Source of the DNA: Blastocatellia bacterium
Lineage (GTDB): Bacteria > Acidobacteriota > Blastocatellia > Pyrinomonadales > Pyrinomonadaceae
Reading direction: 5' to 3'
DNA: 7,785 nucleotides
Assembly (NCBI GenBank): GCA_013695195.1
Contig: JACDAY010000058.1
Location: 1 to 7,785 of the forward strand
Both the position numbers and the translations under genes were made by a program. Positions 1 to 4,784 of this stretch are shown here, one piece after another (position 1 is the first letter of the stretch; each line of letters opens with the position of its first letter). A model generated the notes under the pieces. It saw only the letters and a program-made list of their open reading frames with translations. It was not told where the DNA came from and did not search any database.

Positions 1-350
1 GTAATAATCCTTTGTGCGGCGATGCGCTCCGGGTTTATGTCGATTTGGAAGACGACAAAGTGAAGGACGTGTCATTCAAAGGCTCGGGCTGTGCGATTTC
101 AAAGGCCTCGGCGAGCATGATGACGCAGGTGGTGAAAGGGAAATCGAAAGAAGAAGCGGAAACTCTGTTCGACGAGTTTCATAGGATGGTTTTGGGAACA
201 TTGGACGAGGCAACGGAAAAGAATTCGCTCGGCAAGCTAAAGATATTCGCCGGTGTGCGGGAATTCCCGGCGCGTGTAAAATGCGCGTCGCTGAGCTGGC
301 ATACGTTGAATGCCGCGCTTCACGGCGACGATTCCGTCACGACTGAATGA
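1..350 (+). CDS. sufU: SufU-type iron-sulfur cluster assembly protein (5' end missing)
   Basis: SufU is the small zinc-containing partner of the cysteine desulfurase SufS; it accepts persulfide sulfur for cytosolic Fe-S assembly. The reading frame is open from the left edge (first complete codon at position 3), so the start lies outside the window. Of 115 visible residues, the motif NPLCGD (residues 3-8 after the leading NN) carries the first ligand Cys and the conserved Asp. GSGCAIS carries the second Cys at residue 30, and VKCASLSW the third at residue 94. Cys spacings of 25 and 64 agree closely with those I recall for B. subtilis SufU (41, 66, 128), so about 36 N-terminal residues are missing. 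The long segment between the second and third Cys marks SufU rather than IscU. The stop is TGA at 348-350. The upstream partner, probably sufS, would lie just off the window; this is inference. Confidence 0.93.
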   Translation, partial: NNPLCGDALRVYVDLEDDKVKDVSFKGSGCAISKASASMMTQVVKGKSKEEAETLFDEFHRMVLGTLDEATEKNSLGKLKIFAGVREFPARVKCASLSWHTLNAALHGDDSVTTE

Positions 351-368
351 TAATCCTTCTCGATTACG

Positions 369-959
369 ATGGAATCTTCCGAAGTTACAGTTTCTTCAAA
401 ACAAAATTTATTGCTCTTGTTATTGACCGTTGCGGTTACGGTTCTGATGGTCATTTTGCTATGCGTTCAAGACCGAATCTGGTGGTGTAAGTTTGGCGAT
501 TACGCTATTTATATTAACGAAGCCTGGAACAACAGCCACACGTCTCAGCACCTTTTCGATCCTTATACATTCACGCATATTTTACACGGCGTGATGTTTT
601 TTTGGCTGGCCGGGGTCATTTTCTCCAGGCTTAAGGTGAACTGGCAGTTTTTTATTGCGATCTCGGCGGAAGCGGCGTGGGAAGTGTTTGAAAATTCGAA
701 TTTTATTATCGAGAAATACCGTAAAAATACTGCCTCGGTCGATTATTTCGGCGATTCGATTTTTAATTCGGTGGGTGATCTGGCAGCGTGCGCAGTGGGC
801 TTTTGGATCGCATTTAAGTTAGGTTGGCGGCGCTCGCTAGTATTCTTTTTCGCGGTCGAAATAGCGCTTCTACTATGGATACGCGACAGTTTAGTGCTGA
901 ATATCGTGATGCTGATATTTCCACTCGAAGCAATAAAAGAGTGGCAAATGTTGGCATAA
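369..959 (+). CDS. DUF2585 family integral membrane protein
   Basis: This is a 196-residue multi-pass inner-membrane protein of the uncharacterised DUF2585 (UPF0314) family; no biochemical role is known to me. Family signatures visible in order are SQHLFDPYTFTHILHG (residues 59-74), EAAWEVFENS (101-110), DYFGDSIFNSVGD (125-137), IRDSLVLN (171-178) and FPLEAIKEWQ (184-193). Hydrophobic stretches at about 13-33, 72-86, 91-104, 134-151 and 156-184 suggest five or six membrane passes. The length is normal for the family. The start ATG lies 18 bases after the sufU stop with no intervening promoter or terminator, so it is probably co-transcribed. No Shine-Dalgarno is visible before this ATG, and the next in-frame ATG (residue 27) would cut into the first hydrophobic helix. 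The conserved acidic and Asn residues near the membrane faces are unexplained. Family assignment is firm; function is not known. Confidence 0.88.
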   Translation: MESSEVTVSSKQNLLLLLLTVAVTVLMVILLCVQDRIWWCKFGDYAIYINEAWNNSHTSQHLFDPYTFTHILHGVMFFWLAGVIFSRLKVNWQFFIAISAEAAWEVFENSNFIIEKYRKNTASVDYFGDSIFNSVGDLAACAVGFWIAFKLGWRRSLVFFFAVEIALLLWIRDSLVLNIVMLIFPLEAIKEWQMLA

Positions 960-975
960 TGGCAGAAAGGGTTGA

Positions 976-1072
976 TGGCCGCAAAAAGGCGCAAAAGACG
1001 AAAAAAAGGAAGCGAATCAAGACTGTAAATCTTCCGGTTAAATTCTGTGCTTTTTGTGCCTTTTCGCGGCCA
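976..1072. repeat. Long imperfect inverted repeat between convergent genes
   Basis: The arms at 976-997 and 1051-1072 pair over 22 positions: 19 Watson-Crick pairs, two G-T pairs and one mismatch (983/1065). The 53-base centre holds a nested GGAAG/CTTCC stem (1008-1012 with 1031-1035). The left arm and its right flank contain short near-periodic units of the type GCAAAARGC, so the strand is strongly purine-biased on the left and pyrimidine-biased on the right. It fills almost the whole gap between the stops at 959 (+) and 1076 (-), so it may act on transcripts from both sides. There is no long T-tract, so it is not a standard intrinsic terminator. It resembles dispersed intergenic palindromes seen in many environmental bacteria (inference). 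Confidence 0.75.
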
Positions 1073-1075
1073 ATT

Positions 1076-1867
1076 TTATCTTTCCCCGCGCGCGGCTTCG
1101 ACCTTTGATTCCATATCGACGGATAATTTCCTGGCTCCTGGCTGGTCGAATGTCTCCATCATGCGCAACGCCTCGTCCAGCACGCGAAGCTGGTATTCGG
1201 GCCAATCCGGTTTACCGGCCACCGCGCCGAATTCTCCGTCGTAATAGGCGGTGCGCGGCGGGCGAATCCTTTCGATCATTAACGGATCGACCGACAGCAT
1301 GATCGCGGGAATGCCGTTCATCTCCAAACCGCGTGCAATAATCCCTAATGTCTGATGACAGAGGCGCGAAGCCGGGATTAGAAGCGCGGCCTGGATTTCG
1401 TATCGCGCCAATCGATCAGCCAGTTTCGGCGCTATTTCCTCGGCAACGAGACGAGCATTCGGAATATAGCTGCTCAGGCTCCACCAGGTTTCATTCAGCT
1501 TGCCGATAACAGCGTTGGCTTGATATTCGAGCAGGCGGTCAATAGGAATCTGCACATTCCTGTCCCGCAGGACCGCCGCCGGATCGTACCCGCGGGCGGC
1601 ATAAAGTAAGTCGGATGCACCGACCTCGATCGGTATTTCCCGGAAATTTGTATCGCCGTCGCGCGACTCTATATTAAAAGGCTCAGTTCCGTCTATATAT
1701 GCACCGGCGGACGAGATGAGCGCCAGATTCAGCATCGGCAACGCGCGGCGCAAAGGCGTAAACGGCGAGTGAGTATTAGTGACGAAAGGATAATTCGACA
1801 AGTTCTCGGCGCCATTCCAACGCGGGAAGCGATTGGAAAATTCCGGCAGGTTTTCGATAAGTTCCAT
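1076..1867 (-). CDS. Glycine/sarcosine/D-proline reductase selenoprotein-B-like protein lacking selenocysteine
   Basis: This is a 263-residue cytosolic protein related to the PrdB/GrdB selenoprotein B family of amino-acid reductases. Family features are the N-terminal beta-strand turn LALISSAGAYIDGTEPFN (residues 48-65), SRDGDTNFREIP (68-79), the IPIDRL segment (107-112), a conserved acidic helix (142-157), and the active-site region LLIPASRLCHQ (162-172). In true reductases that region carries Sec or Cys three residues before a Cys. Here the first position is Ser167 (codon TCG), leaving only Cys170. No in-frame TGA is present, so this is not a selenoprotein and probably not a dithiol reductase of the usual kind. 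It starts with ATG 5 bases behind the DUF4149 gene and should be its operon partner. The Shine-Dalgarno is weak. The substrate is unknown; the family match is from memory of conserved motifs. Confidence 0.8.
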   Translation of the reverse strand: MELIENLPEFSNRFPRWNGAENLSNYPFVTNTHSPFTPLRRALPMLNLALISSAGAYIDGTEPFNIESRDGDTNFREIPIEVGASDLLYAARGYDPAAVLRDRNVQIPIDRLLEYQANAVIGKLNETWWSLSSYIPNARLVAEEIAPKLADRLARYEIQAALLIPASRLCHQTLGIIARGLEMNGIPAIMLSVDPLMIERIRPPRTAYYDGEFGAVAGKPDWPEYQLRVLDEALRMMETFDQPGARKLSVDMESKVEAARGER

Positions 1868-1872
1868 AAATG

Positions 1873-2400
1873 CTATTTCTTAAATTCTTTTGAGAAATCG
1901 AACGGGTCGTTTGTTGTTTTTGACAAAACTATAGATTTTCGATTCGAAATAATAAAAAACGCGATAAGTGCAGCGCCCATTCCTATCATCAAAACCCAGA
2001 CCGAGTATTCGTGAAGATTATTGAACTGAATTTTGAGAGGATCGTCGGCCGCAACTTCATCGACCGGCCTGCCCATTTGAGCACGAACAGAGAGGAGCAT
2101 TAGGCCGATTACAAATTGCCCGACCGCACATGCCGCCGCAATCAAAAGGAGAAAAACCCGCTCAGCCCATATCCAAAATCGACCCGTGTCTTTTGTTATT
2201 ATCACCGAAGTGATGAGCAGCACAAGCGATATCACCACACCGCTGTAATTGAGAATGGCAAGTGTTCTGTTTACGACAGCTCCTGCCATTTCCCGGGCCG
2301 GCAGCACCGAAAACGCACTTTGCGCTACCGCAATAAAGAAACACGCCGCTCCGAGCCATAAAGCCAATAATAAAAGACGGATATCGGATAAAAATTTCAT
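1873..2400 (-). CDS. DUF4149 family integral membrane protein
   Basis: This is a 175-residue inner-membrane protein with four predicted helices at about residues 7-29, 48-69, 80-105 and 132-151. It matches the DUF4149 family through LWLGAACFFIAVAQSAFSVL (14-33), the following AREMAGAVV segment, and the late FNNLHEYSVWV motif (126-136), where the family normally has a similar FN-x-LH-x-x-S pattern. The frame stays open to 2505, but I chose the ATG at 2400. It has a GGAAAG ribosome-binding site six bases upstream, and the helix begins where family members begin. The longer form would add 35 residues with no family resemblance. It is the first gene of a two-gene minus-strand operon, 5 bases ahead of the selenoprotein-B-like gene, and divergent from prmC. 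No function is established for the family. Confidence 0.82.
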   Translation of the reverse strand: MKFLSDIRLLLLALWLGAACFFIAVAQSAFSVLPAREMAGAVVNRTLAILNYSGVVISLVLLITSVIITKDTGRFWIWAERVFLLLIAAACAVGQFVIGLMLLSVRAQMGRPVDEVAADDPLKIQFNNLHEYSVWVLMIGMGAALIAFFIISNRKSIVLSKTTNDPFDFSKEFKK

Positions 2401-2406
2401 TTGAAG

Positions 2407-2412
2407 CTTTCC
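2407..2412 (-). promoter_or_regulatory. Ribosome-binding site that sets the DUF4149 start
   Basis: GGAAAG on the minus strand ends six bases before the ATG at 2400-2398. No comparable site precedes the upstream start of the longest frame (2505). Confidence 0.6.
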
Positions 2413-2425
2413 GAAACAAAACGTT

Positions 2426-2454
2426 ATTATGTAGCTTTCCGCGAAAAAGGGCAA
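2426..2454 (-). promoter_or_regulatory. Candidate promoter for the DUF4149 operon
   Basis: On the minus strand, TTGCCC (2454-2449) is followed after 17 bases by CATAAT (2431-2426). It would start transcription near 2419, just ahead of the ribosome-binding site, giving a leader of about 19 bases. The match is moderate (four of six at the -35 box, five of six at the -10 box) and the spacing is ideal. Confidence 0.4.
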
Positions 2455-2472
2455 AAGTAGCGGGTCTTGGAT

Positions 2473-2478
2473 TATAAT
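2473..2478 (+). promoter_or_regulatory. Candidate -10 box for prmC
   Basis: TATAAT lies 32 bases before the prmC ATG, in the divergent intergenic region. No convincing -35 box sits 16-18 bases upstream. The eight-base ATTATAAT is itself a palindrome, so it could be read on either strand. Confidence 0.3.
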
Positions 2479-2510
2479 CGTAGCCGACAATAGGACGAAA
2501 CCCACGTCGT

Positions 2511-3374
2511 ATGAATTGCGCGATGAAAATCCCGGACATTTTACAAGAAGCTTCGGATATTTTGCTGCGAAATGGTGTTCTTGAACCGCGACGCGAAGCC
2601 TCGCTGCTGCTTGCGGCTACACTTCAAAAAAACAAAACGTTTTTGATCGCACATCCGGAATACGAACCGGAAAAAGATGAGGTAAGTCTATTTCGTTCGT
2701 TCATCGCGAGGCGGGCGGGCAGAGAGCCGTTTCATTACATTACGGGCGTGAAGGAGTTTTACGGCTTCGATTTCGAAGTGTCGCCCGATGTTTTGATCCC
2801 GCGTCCTGAAACCGAAATGCTTGTCGGAAACAGCATCGCGATTCTGCACGAGCGCGACCGGCCGGGTTTTTGCGAAGTTGGTATTGGTTCGGGATGTATT
2901 TCGGTTTCGATACTTGTTAAAGTCGAATTCGCAACAGCGACAGGCGTTGACATCTCTGAAAAAGCTCTAAAGATCGCAAAGAGCAATGCTGAAAAACATT
3001 CTGTAATTGACCGGCTGGAACTTCGCCACTCTGACATTTTTACCGCTCTGAGCGCCGAAAGTTTCGATCTGATCGTTTCTAACCCGCCGTATATTCCAAA
3101 AAAGGATATGCCCGGGCTGCAAAGGGAAGTTAGAGATTTCGAGCCGCACATTGCCCTGTCGGATGATGGCGACGGCCTTGCGAAGATTGATCTGATCGTC
3201 AGGCAATCGCCGAAATTTCTCAAACCTGGCGGTTTTCTTGTAATGGAAATGGGCATTGGCCAGGAAACGGCAGTTAAAGCAATGTTTGAAAATAATAATT
3301 GGGAGAGTGTCGAAATTCTGCCGGATTTTCAGGGGATACCGCGCATGGTTCGCGCACGTATCCGATTCAATTGA
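2511..3374 (+). CDS. prmC: Peptide chain release factor N5-glutamine methyltransferase PrmC (HemK)
   Basis: PrmC transfers a methyl group from S-adenosylmethionine to the Gln of the GGQ motif in release factors RF1/RF2, which raises termination efficiency on the ribosome. The 287-residue product shows the full layout. An N-terminal helical release-factor-binding domain (about 5-80) ends in the family block YITGVKEFYGFDFEV (76-90). Then come the linker motif IPRPETEM (96-103), a Rossmann methyltransferase domain with motif I EVGIGSG (122-128) and the ribose-binding acidic residue Asp147, and the catalytic NPPYIP (191-196) that grips the Gln amide. Neither ATG has a good Shine-Dalgarno. The second ATG at 2523 (residue 5) aligns better with the usual family N-terminus, so the protein may be 283 residues. 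The usual partner prfA is not adjacent here. It is divergent from the DUF4149 operon. Confidence 0.96.
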   Translation: MNCAMKIPDILQEASDILLRNGVLEPRREASLLLAATLQKNKTFLIAHPEYEPEKDEVSLFRSFIARRAGREPFHYITGVKEFYGFDFEVSPDVLIPRPETEMLVGNSIAILHERDRPGFCEVGIGSGCISVSILVKVEFATATGVDISEKALKIAKSNAEKHSVIDRLELRHSDIFTALSAESFDLIVSNPPYIPKKDMPGLQREVRDFEPHIALSDDGDGLAKIDLIVRQSPKFLKPGGFLVMEMGIGQETAVKAMFENNNWESVEILPDFQGIPRMVRARIRFN

Positions 3375-3455
3375 AACATTTGGAAACGTGCGTCGTAAAA
3401 AAAATGTACGCAATGTTACAAAGCTTGCCTTTTTGTAATAAATGGAGTTACTATA

Positions 3456-3533
3456 ATGGCATTTCAAATCAATCAGTTTGAAAAGCTTACAGGTAGATCG
3501 ATAAGCCCCGTAACGTTTGAATTTTGGGCTTAG
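3456..3533 (+). CDS. Possible 25-codon small ORF upstream of the small membrane protein
   Basis: An ATG at 3456 preceded by GGAG (3444-3447, eight bases away) opens a 25-residue frame ending in TAG at 3531-3533. The predicted peptide begins MAFQINQFEKLTG and contains ISPVTFEFW; it has no signal peptide or membrane segment. It lies 60 bases before the strong start of the next gene, so it could be a leader peptide, a gene remnant or chance. A TATAAT hexamer (3452-3457) overlaps its start codon; if that box is a real promoter, this ORF would not be translated from that transcript. I recognise no homologue. Confidence 0.2.
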   Translation: MAFQINQFEKLTGRSISPVTFEFWA

Positions 3534-3580
3534 AATAAAACCGGCACAACTTCGTAAGTTTGAACCTTTATTCGATGATT

Positions 3581-3589
3581 GGAGGTGAT
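3581..3589 (+). promoter_or_regulatory. Exceptionally strong Shine-Dalgarno setting a GTG start
   Basis: GGAGGTGAT is complementary to nine consecutive bases at the 3' end of 16S rRNA. GGAGG ends eight bases before GTG at 3594. This rules out the ATG at 3579, which lies before and overlaps the site. Confidence 0.8.
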
Positions 3590-3593
3590 TTTT

Positions 3594-3794
3594 GTGAAGG
3601 GTACGCTCAATGGTTTACTGGCCTTTATTTCGCTGATAATTACAGTTGTCTCATTCGTTGTCTATCAACGAAGCGGAGATAACAAAATGTGGTTTATTGC
3701 AGCGATCGTTTTTTTGATCCTGACATTGGTTTTCGGTGGGCTTTTCCTCTCTGGTAGAATGAATAAAACCGAGGAAATCCATATAACCGAGTAG
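3594..3794 (+). CDS. Small two-helix membrane protein, hypothetical
   Basis: This is a 66-residue protein with two hydrophobic helices (about residues 5-24 and 32-53) joined by a short polar turn, QRSGDNK (25-31). It has a charged C-terminal tail of about 12 residues (MNKTEEIHITE). The hairpin topology probably places both ends on the same side of the inner membrane. I chose GTG at 3594 because of the ideal ribosome-binding site at 3581-3589; the frame itself runs five codons further upstream to an ATG at 3579. It stands alone: 219 bases separate it from prmC, and a strong terminator follows 54 bases after its stop. This monocistronic layout with strong signals suggests high expression. I do not recognise a family and assign no function. 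The compositional bias toward Ile, Val, Leu and Phe is typical of small membrane proteins. Confidence 0.72.
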   Translation: MKGTLNGLLAFISLIITVVSFVVYQRSGDNKMWFIAAIVFLILTLVFGGLFLSGRMNKTEEIHITE

Positions 3795-3848
3795 TTTTGT
3801 TGTTTTTTTTTGCGGCGTTCAATCAGCACCAGCCGACTTATTGGCAGC

Positions 3849-3889
3849 GGGTGATTCAAGTGCTTTACGGCACTGGTCGCCCTTTTTTT
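3849..3889 (+). terminator. Intrinsic terminator after the small membrane protein gene
   Basis: GGGTGATT (3849-3856) pairs with GGTCGCCC (3875-3882) through eight pairs, three of them G-U. After a two-base bulge (CA), AGTGC (3859-3863) pairs with GCACT (3870-3874) around a six-base loop. Seven T follow immediately (3883-3889). Upstream bases 3814-3845 can form competing pairings (GGCG 3814-3817 with CGCC 3878-3881; CACC/GGTG and GCC/GGC arms), and eight T at 3803-3810 precede the structure. Confidence 0.85.
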
Positions 3890-3910
3890 GTTTATGAACA
3901 TCTTAGCGCA

Positions 3911-3939
3911 ATGAAATCCCGTCTAAAATAAGATATAAT
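3911..3939 (+). promoter_or_regulatory. Candidate promoter for the nfu-type gene
   Basis: ATGAAA (3911-3916, four of six consensus) is followed by a 17-base spacer and a perfect TATAAT (3934-3939). It would start transcription near 3946, about 57 bases before the ATG at 4003, and lies just downstream of the preceding terminator. Confidence 0.5.
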
Positions 3940-4002
3940 GTTTACGAAAATGTAAGGATTGTAAATCTTGACATTTTGCAGCCGGAAAGAGTTTTAAGGA
4001 AA

Positions 4003-4572
4003 ATGCCTAAAATAGCTGACATACAGGAAACGCCGAACCCCAATGCGGTTAAGTTCATACTGAAAGAAGCCGTGTCTCACGGTACTTCGCATTCGTTCAA
4101 AAATGTCGAAGCCGCGACGGACGACAAGCTTGCTCAGTCGATATTCGATGTTGACGAGGTAGTATCTGTCTTTTACATGGACAAAATGATCACCGTAGAA
4201 AAGACCGACGACATCGATTGGGATGAAATTTTACCCATGTTGGCAGTACCTATCCGCGCGGCTGAAGCAGTAAAATATTCAAACGGAAACGGCTTGGCGG
4301 CCGCAGCCAAGGTCGGCGGGGCCATCGCCGCGGCTGCAAGCGGCGACCCAAAGATCACACAGATAAATGAGCTCCTCGATGAAAGAATTCGCCCGTATCT
4401 GGCCAGTGACGGCGGATGGCTCGAAGTCGTCGAGCTTGAGAATTCGACACTCAAAATTCGTTATGAAGGTGCCTGCGGCAGCTGTCCGAGCTCGCTTACC
4501 GGAACGCTAATGGCCATAGAAAATATGATCCGGGAAGAAATCGATCCTGAGATCCAAGTTGTAGCTCTTTAA
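4003..4572 (+). CDS. nfu: NFU1-type two-domain iron-sulfur cluster scaffold/carrier
   Basis: This 189-residue cytosolic protein should bind or deliver Fe-S clusters to target apoproteins. Residues 6-90 form an Nfu N-terminal domain with the hallmark ETPNPNAVKF (9-18), the VVSVFYMDKMITV strand-turn (53-65) and the DWDEI helix start (72-76). An Ala/Gly-rich linker (about 91-114) follows. Residues 116-189 are the NifU C-terminal domain, with RPYLASDGG (130-138) and the cluster-binding CGSC at 158-161. The order matches mitochondrial NFU1 rather than E. coli NfuA, whose N-terminal domain is a degenerate A-type fold. I chose ATG at 4003 because family similarity begins at once. AAGGA (3996-4000) leaves only two bases before the ATG, which is unusually tight; an upstream TTG (3976) would add nine unrelated residues. 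It has its own promoter candidate and lies about 3.6 kb from sufU, so it is not in the same operon. Confidence 0.92.
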   Translation: MPKIADIQETPNPNAVKFILKEAVSHGTSHSFKNVEAATDDKLAQSIFDVDEVVSVFYMDKMITVEKTDDIDWDEILPMLAVPIRAAEAVKYSNGNGLAAAAKVGGAIAAAASGDPKITQINELLDERIRPYLASDGGWLEVVELENSTLKIRYEGACGSCPSSLTGTLMAIENMIREEIDPEIQVVAL

Positions 4573-4594
4573 AGCTTCTGCTCTCTTCAAAAGA

Positions 4595-4626
4595 CTGCAC
4601 AGAAAATTTATTTTGTTGATGTGCAG
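4595..4626 (+). terminator. Weak terminator-like stem-loop after the nfu-type gene
   Basis: CTGCAC (4595-4600) pairs with GTGCAG (4621-4626), with an inner AAAA/TTTT stem (4603-4606 with 4611-4614) on a four-base loop. No uninterrupted T-tract follows, so termination would be partial or factor-dependent. The stem ends seven bases before the next -35 box. Confidence 0.35.
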
Positions 4627-4633
4627 GTATTTC

Positions 4634-4663
4634 TTGACATAAGAGCGCAGAATTAGCCATACT
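4634..4663 (+). promoter_or_regulatory. Candidate promoter for the GAF-like protein gene
   Basis: A perfect -35 box TTGACA (4634-4639) is followed by an 18-base spacer and CATACT (4658-4663, four of six). Transcription would begin near 4670 and give a leader of about 115 bases. Confidence 0.5.
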
Positions 4664-4669
4664 TTCTAA

Positions 4670-4731
4670 GGCGGCGATCTGCGTTAAGTGTCGTTTCGCC
4701 TGTCAGAGCTTACTTTCTGCTCGAAACCGCC
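4670..4731 (+). other. Potential folded mRNA leader
   Basis: GGCGG (4670-4674) can pair with CCGCC (4727-4731). Directly inside, TTTCG (4694-4698) can pair with CGAAA (4722-4726), with a small CAGA/TCTG stem (4704-4707 with 4716-4719) at the tip. The outer stem would begin at the predicted transcript 5' end. I recognise no known riboswitch; the fold is drawn by eye. Confidence 0.3.
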
Positions 4732-4771
4732 AGCCGCATACATTCCTTAACCTGTTGTATTACAAAGATTT

Positions 4772-4776
4772 GGAGG
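4772..4776 (+). promoter_or_regulatory. Shine-Dalgarno setting the GTG start at 4785
   Basis: GGAGG lies eight bases before GTG at 4785. The upstream TTG at 4755, which would extend the frame by ten codons, has no such site. Confidence 0.75.
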
Positions 4777-4784
4777 AAACCCTA

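Noticed and set aside
1354..1386. Possible selenocysteine codon in the selenoprotein-B-like gene
   Set aside because: The reverse complement was read codon by codon. The position is TCG (Ser), and there is no in-frame TGA.
1873..2505. Longer DUF4149 reading frame starting at 2505
   Set aside because: The extra 35 residues have no family similarity and no ribosome-binding site; the ATG at 2400 has both the site and the right N-terminus.
2162..2539. 125-codon minus-strand frame overlapping the DUF4149 gene and the start of prmC
   Set aside because: It overlaps the better supported DUF4149 gene on the same strand and has low-complexity, non-family-like content.
3375..3417. Possible terminator after prmC, from AACAT/ATGTT and TGCGT/ACGCA pairings
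   Set aside because: The stem needs a nine-base one-sided bulge and a long loop, and no T-tract follows directly.
2759..3467. Two long minus-strand frames opposite prmC
   Set aside because: They are antisense to a clear PrmC with all motifs intact, and their products are Ser/Arg-rich with no recognisable domain.
3968..3973. Perfect TTGACA upstream of the nfu-type gene
   Set aside because: The bases 16-18 downstream (around 3990-3997) do not resemble a -10 box. The ATGAAA/TATAAT pair at 3911-3939 is a better promoter.
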